DNA from: Planctomycetota bacterium
GTDB lineage: Bacteria; Planctomycetota; UBA11346
DNA length: 56,805 nucleotides
Direction of reading: 5' to 3'
Assembly (NCBI GenBank): GCA_013696105.1
Contig: JACCZE010000051.1
Coordinates: forward strand, 1-56,805
Position numbers and translations under genes: made by a program. Shown here in pieces: positions 22,976 through 31,756 of the stretch (within the stretch, counting starts at the first letter, position 1; the number at the start of each line of letters is the position of its first letter). The notes beneath the pieces are model-generated. The model saw nothing but the letters and a program-made list of their open reading frames with translations, made no database searches and was not told where the DNA came from.

Positions 22976-25687
22976 ATGACCTCTGACGGCGTTGCCGTGG
23001 CGCTTCCCGACATCGCGCGCCTGCGAACCGAGCTGGCCGCCACCGCGACCCTCTCGCGCGCCGATGCGGTGTCGGTCTGCCGATCGCTGCGCACCCGCGA
23101 GTTCGCCGCGATCGCCGAATTCCAGAGCCGCCAGCTCGCGACCACGACCGGCCTCGCCATCGTCCATGCCATCACCGAGGTCTGCGACGAGATCGTCAAG
23201 ATCCTGGTCGCGCGCGCATTCGCGAAGCTCGGAGCGCCGGCGGATTGGAACGAGCAGGTCGCCGTCTTCGCACTCGGCGGCTACGGCAGGCGCGAGATGA
23301 ATCCGGCATCGGACCTCGACCTGCTGGTCATGGCGGTGGGGGCGAAGACGCCTGATTGGCTGGCGAAGGCGTACCCGGATCTGCAGGCGCTGCTGTGGGA
23401 CGTCAAATTCAATGTCGGGGCCAGCCAGCGCCCCGCTGCGGAGCTGTCGCGCATCATCGACGAGGATTTCGTCACCGCCACGGCGCTGATCGAGCAGCGT
23501 CCGCTGATCAGCGGAGCCAAGCCGGTCGCCGAGATGGGCGAGCTGCTGGTGCGCCTGCGCCGTCGTCAGGCGCTGCCATTCCTGCGCTACAAGCTCGAGG
23601 AGCTGCAGAAGCGCCGTGCCCAGGCCGGCGTCAGCCTCTTCCAGATGGAGCCGAACCTCAAGTCGAACCCCGGCTGCCTGCGCGACGTGCAGCTGCTGCG
23701 CAATTTCGCCTACATGGCGTTCGGTAGCCGTGATCTCGCCGGGCTGGTCGGACTCGAGGTCATCACCGACCGCGATCTCGCACTGGTCGAATCGGCCAAC
23801 GACCACCTGCTCAAGCTGCGATCGCTGCAGCATTTCCATCACCAGCGCAAGCAGGACGTCTTCCAGCTCCCCGACCAGGTGCGCGTGGCGAAGCTGCTCG
23901 GCTGGGCCGATCTCAGCAGCCTGCGCGCAGTCGAGCACTTCATGAAGGCGCACTACGCCCAGGTGCTGCACGTGCACCAGATGGTGGACCTGGCGATCAG
24001 CCGGCTGAAGGCGCTGGGACACCTCGGCCGCAAACCCATCCTGATCAAGAGCCGCAAGGTGCTCAGCCCGGATTTCGCTGCGGTCCAGGGGCAGGTGTAT
24101 CTCAGCCACAAGGATTTCTGGAAGCTGCCCGATGCCGGCAGACGCCTGATCGGCATGTGCCGACTCGCGCAGGCGCGTGATGTGCGCATCAGCCTCGAGC
24201 TGCAACGGGCGATCAAGGCCAACCTCCACGTGGTCACGGATGCGGTGCGCGGCGATCACGTCCTCGGTCGGGTGTTCCTCGAGGTGCTCGGCGATGCCGG
24301 GCGCATCGCACCGATCCTCGAGGACATGCACAACTGCGGGCTGCTGGGCGCCTATCTGCCCGAGTTCGGGAACCTCACCTGCCACATGCAGTTCGACAGC
24401 TATCACCAGTTCACCGTCGACCAGCACACCCTGCTGGCGATGAGCTACATCGATGCGGTGGCCACCGGTCGCATGCCTGGTCTGCCCGGCATGGGCGCGA
24501 TCTTCCCCGCGGTCAAACGCAAGGACCTGCTCGCGTTGGGGCTGCTGCTGCACGATATGGGCAAATACATGGGGCGGGGTCATGTCGCGCGCGGAGCGAT
24601 CATGGTCTCGGCGGTCGCCGAGCGCCTCGGGCTGGACGAGTCCGAAGCCGATTTCGTCTATTTCCTGGTCGAGCGGCACGTGTCGCTGTCGGACGCCAGC
24701 CGCATGCGCAATTTCCACGAACCCTCCTTCCTGCGCGAGTTCGCCCAGAAGATCGACCGGCAGGATCACCTGGACGCGCTGTATTGCCTGACCTACTTCG
24801 ATGCCAAGGCGGTCGGCGAAGGCATCCTGACCGGCTGGCAGGAGGCGATCCTGGGCGAACTCCATCAGGCGGTCAGCGAGCAACTCGGCAGGCCGGGTAC
24901 CCACGCGCACGTCTCGCGCCACGAGCGGCTGATCCGCGAACTCACCGATGGCGGGGTCCCAGCGGCGGAAGCCGAGGCCTTCCTCGACGAATTTCCAGGC
25001 ACCTACGTCCATCAGGTGCGGCCAGGCGAGCTCACGAAGCACCTGCGCGTGCTCACCGAGGCCAAGCGCGACGGGATCGGACTGGCGCACGAGCTCGCGG
25101 ACAAGTTCGTACTGGTCACTGCTGCGGTACCCGACCGTCATGGATTGTTCGCCGATGTCGCCGCGACCTTCAGCGGTCACGGCTTCGACATCATCGATGC
25201 GCGCACCTGGGTCAGCCGGCACGGCATGGTCATCTACAGCTATCGGCTGTCATCGATCTACCCCACACGCGTTAAGGAGGAACAGTCGTGGAAGCGGCTG
25301 CGCCAAGACCTGCTCGCCGTTTCGCAGGGCACGCTCGATGCGGAGGCGCTGCTCGAGAAACGCCGCAATGCGCTGGTGATCAAGCCGGCCGACAGCGGAT
25401 TCGACGATCCAGCGGTGAAGGTCGAGCAGCGCACGAGCGAGAGCCACACCATCGTCGACATCCATACCCGGGACGAGGTCGGTCTGCTGAGCAAGCTGTG
25501 CCGCGGCATCTCCGCCTACGGATGCGACATCGGCTTCGCCTGCATCAACACCATGGGCGATGTCGCGGTCGACGTCTTCTATGTCGATCGCGACCACCGT
25601 AAGCTCGACGACGCCGACGCCGAGGCCCTGCGCCAGCACATCATCCGCATCCTGAATCTCGCACCGGCGCCGGCATCATCCCCGTAG
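22976..25687 (+). CDS. glnD: Bifunctional PII uridylyltransferase/uridylyl-removing enzyme
   Basis: Senses glutamine and adds or removes UMP on PII signal proteins, governing nitrogen assimilation. 903 residues with full domain order: a nucleotidyltransferase domain with GGYGRREMNPASDLDLLV (about 105-120), the GlnD-specific helical region, an HD domain with LLLHDMGKYMGRGH (about 520), and two C-terminal ACT domains (VTAAVPDRHGLFADVAATF and VDIHTRDEVGLLSKLCRGI). All key motifs are intact, so both activities are expected. No glnB or glnA is in the window. Its 3' end is 9 bp from convergent PCD. Confidence 0.95.
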   Translation: MTSDGVAVALPDIARLRTELAATATLSRADAVSVCRSLRTREFAAIAEFQSRQLATTTGLAIVHAITEVCDEIVKILVARAFAKLGAPADWNEQVAVFALGGYGRREMNPASDLDLLVMAVGAKTPDWLAKAYPDLQALLWDVKFNVGASQRPAAELSRIIDEDFVTATALIEQRPLISGAKPVAEMGELLVRLRRRQALPFLRYKLEELQKRRAQAGVSLFQMEPNLKSNPGCLRDVQLLRNFAYMAFGSRDLAGLVGLEVITDRDLALVESANDHLLKLRSLQHFHHQRKQDVFQLPDQVRVAKLLGWADLSSLRAVEHFMKAHYAQVLHVHQMVDLAISRLKALGHLGRKPILIKSRKVLSPDFAAVQGQVYLSHKDFWKLPDAGRRLIGMCRLAQARDVRISLELQRAIKANLHVVTDAVRGDHVLGRVFLEVLGDAGRIAPILEDMHNCGLLGAYLPEFGNLTCHMQFDSYHQFTVDQHTLLAMSYIDAVATGRMPGLPGMGAIFPAVKRKDLLALGLLLHDMGKYMGRGHVARGAIMVSAVAERLGLDESEADFVYFLVERHVSLSDASRMRNFHEPSFLREFAQKIDRQDHLDALYCLTYFDAKAVGEGILTGWQEAILGELHQAVSEQLGRPGTHAHVSRHERLIRELTDGGVPAAEAEAFLDEFPGTYVHQVRPGELTKHLRVLTEAKRDGIGLAHELADKFVLVTAAVPDRHGLFADVAATFSGHGFDIIDARTWVSRHGMVIYSYRLSSIYPTRVKEEQSWKRLRQDLLAVSQGTLDAEALLEKRRNALVIKPADSGFDDPAVKVEQRTSESHTIVDIHTRDEVGLLSKLCRGISAYGCDIGFACINTMGDVAVDVFYVDRDHRKLDDADAEALRQHIIRILNLAPAPASSP

Positions 25688-25696
25688 GGGCTCGAC

Positions 25697-26002
25697 TCAG
25701 CTCGCACCGTAAGCGTTCGCCTGCCACTCGAGCACCTTCGCGAGCTCGATGTCCTTGATCGTCACCCGATCCCCCGCGTCGTGGGTGCGTAAGCGTATCG
25801 AGACCCGATCGAAGACGTTGGTCCATTCCGGATGGTGTTCCATGCGCTCGATCTCGTCCATGCATCCGAGCATGAAATCGACGGCGGTGCGGAAGTCGGC
25901 GAAGTGGTAGGACCTCAGCAGCGCATCGTCGGCGAACGTCCATCGAGGGAGCGCCAGCAGGGCGGAGCGGATGTGATCGGGGTCGAGGGCTGGGGTGGCC
26001 AT
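25697..26002 (-). CDS. Pterin-4a-carbinolamine dehydratase
   Basis: 101-residue single-domain PCD/DCoH protein. It dehydrates 4a-hydroxytetrahydropterin, either recycling the cofactor of aromatic amino acid hydroxylases or serving in other pterin metabolism. The signature is near MEHHPEWTNVFDRVSIRL: the His-His pair and Trp, followed by RTHDAGDRVT. The short form starting at ATG 26002 fits the family. No phenylalanine hydroxylase is nearby, so the partner enzyme is unknown. Follows the BlaI-type gene by 14 bp on the same strand. Confidence 0.88.
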   Translation of the reverse strand: MATPALDPDHIRSALLALPRWTFADDALLRSYHFADFRTAVDFMLGCMDEIERMEHHPEWTNVFDRVSIRLRTHDAGDRVTIKDIELAKVLEWQANAYGAS

Positions 26003-26016
26003 CGCGGCGGCCGTGG

Positions 26017-26379
26017 TCAGCCGGCGAGGTCGCGCAGCTTCGCGCGCTTGGCTTCTTCGATCTCGTCGTCGAGAGCCATGAACGAGAGCATGATGCCGAT
26101 GTCGCCTGCGAAGAGATCCTTGCGCAGTTGGCGCACCATTCCCAGCTTGTAGGTCTTCTCGTCGATCAGGGGGGTGAATCGATGGGCCCGTCCGTCGGCG
26201 GCTTGGCTGAGGAATTTGCGCCGAGCCAGATTGCGCATGACGGTCAGGATCGTGGTATAGGCCAGCTGCTTGCCCGTGGTCGCGGCATTCAGGGCGGTGT
26301 GCACATCGTGCACAGTGCTCGGCCCATGCTTCCAAATATAGTGCATGACGCGAACTTGGAGTGGACCGATTGCTTCCAT
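26017..26379 (-). CDS. BlaI/MecI/CopY-family transcriptional repressor
   Basis: 120-residue winged-helix regulator. IGPLQVRVMHYIWKHGPSTVHDVHTALN and LAYTTILTVMRNLARRKFLSQAADGRAHRFTPL match the DNA-binding domain, and the C-terminal helices would dimerise. I prefer ATG 26379, which places the first helix as in the family; ATG 26406 adds nine residues. In classic systems a BlaR1-type membrane protease lies next door. None is here, so the inducing signal must come from elsewhere. PCD follows 14 bp downstream and could be co-regulated. A TACGTA palindrome at 26412-26417 just upstream is a possible operator, weakly supported. Confidence 0.85.
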   Translation of the reverse strand: MEAIGPLQVRVMHYIWKHGPSTVHDVHTALNAATTGKQLAYTTILTVMRNLARRKFLSQAADGRAHRFTPLIDEKTYKLGMVRQLRKDLFAGDIGIMLSFMALDDEIEEAKRAKLRDLAG

Positions 26380-26499
26380 GATTCGACCTATCTCCCGCAG
26401 GCTCATTATCCTACGTACGGCGGTTCTGAAGGCGAGGAGAAGTTCAACGTTTCAAACGCAACCCCCTAGCCGCTCGCAAAAAACGGCAACCTTCTTCAA

Positions 26500-27459
26500 C
26501 TAAGGAGACGCGAACGTCGTCTCATCACTGTCCAACTCAGCCGCGATCCCGTCCGCGATTGCATGCGCCGACACATCGTCGGTTTCAGTCCTTCCGACGC
26601 GCACCAGGTCGTCACGCTCGGCGATCGCGCCGAGGTCGTCGAGCCATCTGCGTGCATCGCGACCATAACCGGCGCTTGGACGCAGATGCGGAAAGCGACC
26701 GCTCCAAAAGCGATTCAGCAGCAGCATATGCAATTCGCGCACGTATTTGGCGATGCAGCTCGCGACCGCGGTCAGCGGCGAAACCGATTCGCCATCGACG
26801 CAGAAATGCACCGCGTGTTCTGCGGACGCGCCGAGCGCCCGATAGCTGCTGATGCCTGGGGCCTCCGTTTCGATCAGCACCATGGAGCGCGGCCACAGCG
26901 TCTGCAGGAAATCACCGTAGTAGCGCCGGCCCCCGAGCCGATCGACGATCGTCTGTGCATGCTGGTCATCACGGTGGATCGCGGACAGCAATGAACCGAC
27001 CGCGGCCAGCTCCAGATCGGCCTTGTTCATCCCGCTCCGTCCGGCGGCATTGTATTCGCGCGGTTGGATCAGCCGACCATGGAGTCCGCGCGGCTCGACT
27101 CCGGGAATGTCCCAGCGCTTGAGTCTCACCGCTGCGACGGGGAGAGCGACGTGCGCGGCCGAGTCCATCCATGGGATGCCATCGCGCACCTCGATGGATT
27201 CACCCATGGCCGCGAAGCACTCGGACGCGGTGGCGGGCTGATTCCCGGTCAACCAGGTGATCGCCGGGAGCGCGACCGCCTCGATCGCGGCGATGTCGCC
27301 GCTGGTATGGACCTGCTTGCTATCCTTGGCGCCGGTGCGCGCACGGCGGAAGCCCGCCTTCAGCGACTTCTCGTCCGCGCAGGCGGCCGAGACGGCAGCG
27401 ATCGACAGCGGTCCGAGCAGGGGGCCGTACCCCGCTTCATCGATGCCGCCGAACAACAT
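26500..27459 (-). CDS. Divergent, enlarged RNase HII-like protein
   Basis: 319 residues. The N-terminus GGIDEAGYGPLLGPL matches the RNase HII active-site motif GxDEAGRGPLxGP, with Asp and Glu retained. AKDSKQV resembles the following D-S-K-x-L motif. A later IVDRLGGRRYYGDF could supply the third acidic residue, and CVDGESVSPLTAVASCIAKYVREL resembles the KxD...IAAASIxAKVxRD helix. All four catalytic acids therefore seem available. The protein is about 100 residues longer than typical RnhB, with an insertion between the first motifs and the core. It probably cleaves RNA in RNA/DNA hybrids, but its specificity may differ. Confidence 0.75.
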   Translation of the reverse strand: MLFGGIDEAGYGPLLGPLSIAAVSAACADEKSLKAGFRRARTGAKDSKQVHTSGDIAAIEAVALPAITWLTGNQPATASECFAAMGESIEVRDGIPWMDSAAHVALPVAAVRLKRWDIPGVEPRGLHGRLIQPREYNAAGRSGMNKADLELAAVGSLLSAIHRDDQHAQTIVDRLGGRRYYGDFLQTLWPRSMVLIETEAPGISSYRALGASAEHAVHFCVDGESVSPLTAVASCIAKYVRELHMLLLNRFWSGRFPHLRPSAGYGRDARRWLDDLGAIAERDDLVRVGRTETDDVSAHAIADGIAAELDSDETTFASP

Positions 27460-27520
27460 GCGCGGACGCTACCGTTGTGCGGGGAAATGCATCCGCTTCC
27501 CCGTCCGTGCTCCGGGGGGC

Positions 27521-27548
27521 TGTAGGGGGCGGTACTCCGCCCCCTGCA
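27521..27548. repeat. GC-rich hairpin
   Basis: Stem GGGGGCGG/CCGCCCCC (27525-27532/27537-27544) with a TACT loop, extended outward by four further pairs including one wobble. First of three adjacent hairpins between divergent genes. It resembles the GGGGGCGNAGCCCCC elements at the left edge of the window. Confidence 0.7.
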
Positions 27549-27559
27549 CAAAAAGTAAA

Positions 27560-27649
27560 GATCGTGAATTACCGGCAAAATAGCGACCGCAGGTCGCGCC
27601 GGAAATTCATGATCGCTATCAGGGTGCTGTTCATCAGTACCCTGATAGC
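27560..27649. repeat. Compound two-hairpin element upstream of mreD-like gene
   Basis: Outer arms 27560-27576 and 27598-27614 pair at 15 of 17 positions and enclose an A-rich bulge (AAAATA) plus an inner perfect stem GCGACC-GCA-GGTCGC (27583-27597). Directly adjoining is a second stem of 11 perfect pairs, 27615-27625/27639-27649, with a 13-base loop. It begins 35 bp before the GTG start of the mreD-like gene, so it could lie in that leader RNA. Confidence 0.75.
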
Positions 27650-27683
27650 TGGCGGATGGCGTCACTGCGCATACTTTCGTGGC

Positions 27684-28199
27684 GTGAAGCTGGCGTTCTA
27701 TGTGCTGATCGCCGTCCTGCTGAGCTGCCTGCAGTACAGCGTGCTGGCGAGCTGGCCGTTCGCGCCGGATCTGCCGCTGGCCTTGGCTGCGTGGGCGATG
27801 GTTGATGGCGACGACGATGGCGTCCTGTTGCGCGCGTGGGTGGTCGGCCTGTCGTGTGACTTCTTCGATCCGGGAAGCGGCCTGGGCTACGGCTTGGGTA
27901 ACGGGGCGGGATCGATCTGGAACGCGTGCTTCCACACGCTGACCTACAGCGCGCTCGGCGTGGGCGCGCTCGTGCTGCGCACGTTCGTCTTCCGCTCACG
28001 CAGCATCGGCTGGGCCGGCTGGGCTTTCGCCGCCTCGGTGGTGATCCAGCTGATCGATGCTCGCCTGGGTGGCGTCGGCCTCCACTGGTTGGTGCTGTTC
28101 GGCAGCGCGACCTTGACGGCGCTCGCCGCCATGGCGATCGGCTGGCTGCTCGGCGGTCTGCCCGAGCCGTACCGGCCGATCGGACACGGAGGAGCGTGA
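27684..28199 (+). CDS. MreD-like rod-shape-determining membrane protein
   Basis: 171 residues from a GTG start, nearly all membrane. Hydrophobic helices lie at about 3-20, 25-40, 75-100, 110-130 and 138-160. KLAFYVLIAVLLSCLQYSVLA, then PDLPLALAAWAM, then RAWVVGLSCDFFDPGSGLGYG resemble the MreD pattern of PDLLLLxVVY and GFxxGLLxDxxSGxPLG. MreD scaffolds the elongation machinery with MreB and MreC, but neither is adjacent, so the call is moderate. Its stop directly abuts the convergent truD stop. A small membrane protein of another family is the alternative. Confidence 0.55.
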   Translation: MKLAFYVLIAVLLSCLQYSVLASWPFAPDLPLALAAWAMVDGDDDGVLLRAWVVGLSCDFFDPGSGLGYGLGNGAGSIWNACFHTLTYSALGVGALVLRTFVFRSRSIGWAGWAFAASVVIQLIDARLGGVGLHWLVLFGSATLTALAAMAIGWLLGGLPEPYRPIGHGGA

Positions 28200-29402
28200 T
28201 CAGAACGTCGCGACGTTCCCATCGGACGTCCGGCGATCGGTGGGCACCGAGATACCCGCCTGCGCGAGCACCTCGGTCGCGTAGCTGCCGGAGCCGAGGG
28301 AGAATTCGAGCCAGGTCGTGCCATCGGACTCCGACAGGATCGGGGGCGATCGGAACGGGGTCACCGAGGCGCGCCGTTCGCCAGGGCTCTCGAACACGCC
28401 CCCGTCTCCCATCCACGACCAGTCGACGCCGCATGCCGCGGACCAGGCCCGCTCCTCGACTTCCACCTCGGGTGACGGCGCGAGGCGTCTCGTTCCTGGT
28501 AGCGGCCCGCTGGTGAAAGCGTCGAGCACGCCTGGCGCCGCACGCTGATTGGTGCTCTCCAATTCCTCCGCCGTCACGGCGAAGGGAGCACCGCGCACCG
28601 TCAGCCCGAGATCGCCGACCCGGAAGCGATGGAGGATGCCGGCAGCCGCGCGGGCATCGAGCACCGCATTGAACACCGCGCTCTGCGCTGCCGACGCGGC
28701 GAGCTTGCGCATGGGGTCGCCCGCGGCGGAGAGGGCGGCCGCAGGGAGGGCCCCGCGGCGCAGCGCCGCGAATACGCTGCCTTCAGGTCCGCTGCGGAAT
28801 CCTGTTGGGATCGCGTCGCCGACGCGCCATGCGCCCGATGGGTCGACGATGAGCGCGATCGCGCCATCGTGATCACCACGGCCCCACGCGCGCGCGATCG
28901 CGAGGGTCGCCCCATGCACGCCGAAGCGCTGGGGGCCGAACCGGTTGCGGATGCCTTCCTGCGCCAGCACCGCGAGGCTGGCGGTGAGCGCCTCGCGCCG
29001 GACATCCGCCAGACCGAGGCGGAAACGGTTGCCGGCGAGATGGCCGAGACGGATCTTGTTGCCGTGGCGGCCGGTCGCCGTGACGGTGATGCGACCGCGC
29101 GGGCTCGCATCGGGCAACGCGGCGAGACGAGCCTCGTCGCCGAAATGGACGCTGAACCATTGGCGCGTCACGGCATGGCGATCCTTGCGGCCCGCGAAGC
29201 CGATGTCGCGCGGGCGCTTGCCGCAGACCTTCGCCAGCGCCTCGACCACGGCGTCGGTGGTGAGGCCTTCCTTCTCGATCTCGACGTAGAGGTGTTCGCC
29301 CGCGCCGCTGGGCGTGTAGACCGGTTCCTCGATCACGTGGAACCACGCGCTGCCGGCGATCAGTCGGCCATTCGCTCCGGCGTCATGCACGCGATGCCGC
29401 AT
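28200..29402 (-). CDS. truD: tRNA pseudouridine(13) synthase TruD
   Basis: Converts U13 of certain tRNAs to pseudouridine. 400 residues. The catalytic motif is GFAGRKDRHAVTRQWFSV with the nucleophilic Asp after Lys. FHVIEEPVYTPSGAGEHLYVEIEKEGLTT is the typical N-terminal strand and helix. NRFGPQRFG marks the TRUD insertion domain boundary, and the C-terminus ends in the family-typical LGSGSYATEVL. The ATG at 29402 overlaps the aminotransferase 3' end by 20 bp. Last gene of the miaB-aminotransferase-truD unit, two of whose three members modify tRNA. Confidence 0.93.
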   Translation of the reverse strand: MRHRVHDAGANGRLIAGSAWFHVIEEPVYTPSGAGEHLYVEIEKEGLTTDAVVEALAKVCGKRPRDIGFAGRKDRHAVTRQWFSVHFGDEARLAALPDASPRGRITVTATGRHGNKIRLGHLAGNRFRLGLADVRREALTASLAVLAQEGIRNRFGPQRFGVHGATLAIARAWGRGDHDGAIALIVDPSGAWRVGDAIPTGFRSGPEGSVFAALRRGALPAAALSAAGDPMRKLAASAAQSAVFNAVLDARAAAGILHRFRVGDLGLTVRGAPFAVTAEELESTNQRAAPGVLDAFTSGPLPGTRRLAPSPEVEVEERAWSAACGVDWSWMGDGGVFESPGERRASVTPFRSPPILSESDGTTWLEFSLGSGSYATEVLAQAGISVPTDRRTSDGNVATF

Positions 29403-30249
29403 CGCGCCGCGCGTCGGCGATGCAGCTCTGGTGGTAGAGCGCCCGCACCGAACGCGCCCAGGGTCCGGGCTTGCCGGTGCCGATGGCATGGTCGTCGATC
29501 CGCACCACCGGCAGGATCTCGCGCACCGCCGAGGTGATCCACACCTCGTCAGCGAGGTAGAGATCGTCCTTGGTCAGGCGGCATTCGTACCAGCGCAGGC
29601 CCTGGGCCTCGGCGATCGGACGCACCCCGGCCTTGGTGATACCCGGCAGGCAGTCCTGCGCCGGGGTCATCAGGCGCTTGCCCTGCACCACGAGCAGGTT
29701 GCTGGTGACGCCCTCGGTCACGTAGCCTTCCGGCGAGACGTAGAACGCCTCGTGCGCACCCGCGCGGTCCGCCAGGCTCATGCCCACTTTTCCCGTGAGG
29801 TAGTTGGTGGTCTTGAGCGTGGGCAGGTGGCGCTGGGCCTCGAAGGTGATGGCGGTGACGCCGTCGTCGTAGGCGCTCGCTGGCGGCGCGTGCAGGTCAC
29901 GCGCGATCACCACCCAGGTGGGTTCGCCGGCGCCGAAGACCCCCGAGACGTTCTCGCCCGGCGTCACCACCATGTTGACGCGCAGTTCGTCGTGGCCGCT
30001 GGTGCGCCGGATGTCGGCGATGATCCGGCGGTAGTCGCCCTCGGAGACGAACGGCGCGACGCCGAACGCGGAGGCCGATTCCCACAGGCGCGCCAGGTGC
30101 TCGGACAATGCGTGCGGATGACCACCGCCATAGGTGCGTAGGGTCTCGAAGGCGCCGACACCGCGCAGGAATCCCAGATCGAGCACGCTGACGCGGGCCT
30201 CGCCGGCCGGCATGACGCGTCCATTCACGGCGAAATGGTCGATAGGCAT
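29383..30249 (-). CDS. Class IV PLP aminotransferase (branched-chain or D-amino-acid type)
   Basis: 288-residue fold-type IV PLP enzyme. SVLDLGFLRGVGAFETLRTYGG is the N-terminal signature. The Schiff-base lysine is in LKTTNYLTGK (about residue 145). EGVTSNLLVV holds the PLP phosphate-binding region, and CLPGITKAGV follows. Members include IlvE, D-amino-acid transaminase and aminodeoxychorismate lyase (PabC). Sequence alone does not separate them safely here; the folate gene folK elsewhere in the window is too distant to argue for PabC. It starts 6 bp after miaB and overlaps truD. Confidence 0.88.
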   Translation of the reverse strand: MPIDHFAVNGRVMPAGEARVSVLDLGFLRGVGAFETLRTYGGGHPHALSEHLARLWESASAFGVAPFVSEGDYRRIIADIRRTSGHDELRVNMVVTPGENVSGVFGAGEPTWVVIARDLHAPPASAYDDGVTAITFEAQRHLPTLKTTNYLTGKVGMSLADRAGAHEAFYVSPEGYVTEGVTSNLLVVQGKRLMTPAQDCLPGITKAGVRPIAEAQGLRWYECRLTKDDLYLADEVWITSAVREILPVVRIDDHAIGTGKPGPWARSVRALYHQSCIADARRDAASRA

Positions 30250-30255
30250 GGTCGC

Positions 30256-31635
30256 TCAGGCCATCACAGGAGCGGCGAGATCGCCGAACAGCGTCAGGCT
30301 GGTCGAGCGCTCGATGCGGATATCGACGAGGTCGCCGATGAGGTGGTCGCGGCTGGCGCCGGTCACGTCCATGCGCGGGAAGACGATGTTGAGGTTCCCT
30401 TCCGATCGGCCGTGGAGCATCGCGTCGTCGCTCTTGCTCGCCCCTTCGACCAGCACGCGGCGCGTTGCGCCATGGAGCTTGGCGTACGCCTGGCCCTGGT
30501 GCACCAGCTGCAGGTCGAGCAGGTGGTTGCAGCGCGCGCGCTTGGTCTCGTGCGCGACGTCGTCGACCAGGTTCACCGCCGGGGTGCCCGGACGCGGGCT
30601 GTACATGAAGACGTAGGAACCGGCGAAGCGCACCTCGTCCATCAGGCTGACGGTGGCGGCGAAGTCATCAGCGGTTTCGCGCGGGAAGCCGACGATGAAA
30701 TCGGACAAGAGCTCGACCTCGGGCATGCGCGTCCGGGCGCGTTCGACGAAATGCAGGTATTCGGAGCGGGTGTAGCGCCGACCCATCATGCGCAGGATGC
30801 GGTCGCTGCCGCTCTGCGCCGGCACGTGCAGATGCTTCGCCACCTTGGGCAGCTCGGCGACGGTGTCGATGAGCTCGTCGGTGATGTCCTTGGGATGGCT
30901 GGTGACGAAGCGCAGGCGCTTCAGCCCATCGATGCGATGGAGCCGACGCAGCAGGGAGGCGAGAGTGGTGCCGTCGCCGAGAGTCTTGCCGTACGCGTCG
31001 ACCGTCTGTCCCAGCAGCGTGATCTGCACGAAGCCCTCGTCGACCAGCCGCCGCACCTCGTCCTCGAGCTGGGCCGGGTCGCGGCTCTTCTCGCGTCCGC
31101 GCGTGAAGGGCACCACGCAATACGTGCAATTGTAGTTGCAGCCGCGCATGATCGGCACCCAGGCGTTGATGCCCTCGGTGCGGCGTGCATCCCACAGGCG
31201 GTCCTCGAAATCGCCGAACGCCGTCTCGACCACGTGGTCGCGGGTTTCCAGGCTTTCCAGGAGCTGCGGCATGCGCACGAACTGGTCGGTTCCCACCACC
31301 AGATCGACGTGCGGGTAGCGCCTGATGATCTCGTCCTTCTCGCGCTGGGCCATGCAGCCCATGACGCCGATGCGCAGGTCCGGTCGCTTCGCCTTCACCG
31401 GCTTCATCGCATCGAGTCGGCCGCGCACCTTGGCCTCGGCATGGTCGCGAACCGCGCAGGTGTTGTAGAGCACGAGCGTCGCCTCGGCGACGCTGTCGAC
31501 CCGGCGATATCCGGCGTCGCCGAGCCGCGCGAGCACGACCTCGGTATCCGCGCTGTTCATCTGACAACCGAAGGTCTCGATATAGACCGACTTTCCGGTG
31601 ATCGGAACAGCTGCAACGATCGCACGCGCGGACAT
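30256..31635 (-). CDS. miaB: tRNA-2-methylthio-N6-dimethylallyladenosine synthase
   Basis: Radical-SAM methylthiotransferase that adds the methylthio group to i6A37 of tRNAs. 459 residues. The N-terminal UPF0004 domain has three cluster cysteines in ETFGCQMNSAD, LYNTCAVRDHAEAKV and GVMGCMAQ. The radical-SAM cluster is RGCNYNCTYCVVPFTRG (C-x3-C-x2-C). A C-terminal TRAM-like strand region follows. NTCAVRDHAE and PFTRG are more MiaB-like than RimO- or MtaB-like. The ATG at 31635 puts the first cysteine at the expected distance. It is divergent from glgA. Confidence 0.94.
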   Translation of the reverse strand: MSARAIVAAVPITGKSVYIETFGCQMNSADTEVVLARLGDAGYRRVDSVAEATLVLYNTCAVRDHAEAKVRGRLDAMKPVKAKRPDLRIGVMGCMAQREKDEIIRRYPHVDLVVGTDQFVRMPQLLESLETRDHVVETAFGDFEDRLWDARRTEGINAWVPIMRGCNYNCTYCVVPFTRGREKSRDPAQLEDEVRRLVDEGFVQITLLGQTVDAYGKTLGDGTTLASLLRRLHRIDGLKRLRFVTSHPKDITDELIDTVAELPKVAKHLHVPAQSGSDRILRMMGRRYTRSEYLHFVERARTRMPEVELLSDFIVGFPRETADDFAATVSLMDEVRFAGSYVFMYSPRPGTPAVNLVDDVAHETKRARCNHLLDLQLVHQGQAYAKLHGATRRVLVEGASKSDDAMLHGRSEGNLNIVFPRMDVTGASRDHLIGDLVDIRIERSTSLTLFGDLAAPVMA

Positions 31636-31756
31636 GGTCTGGGACTCTACGCGGACCGAGCACGACAAAAGGGAGGAATGCGCGCGCCCGGCAACCTCCG
31701 TGCCCCGTGTCCTTGCGGAGCCGATGGGTGGTTCCATCCTGGTGCGCGGAGCAGCC

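Noticed and set aside
22826-25222. Minus-strand open frame of about 800 codons opposite glnD
   Set aside because: Antisense shadow of glnD: His/Asp/Val/Glu-rich composition without motifs, while glnD has all its domains.
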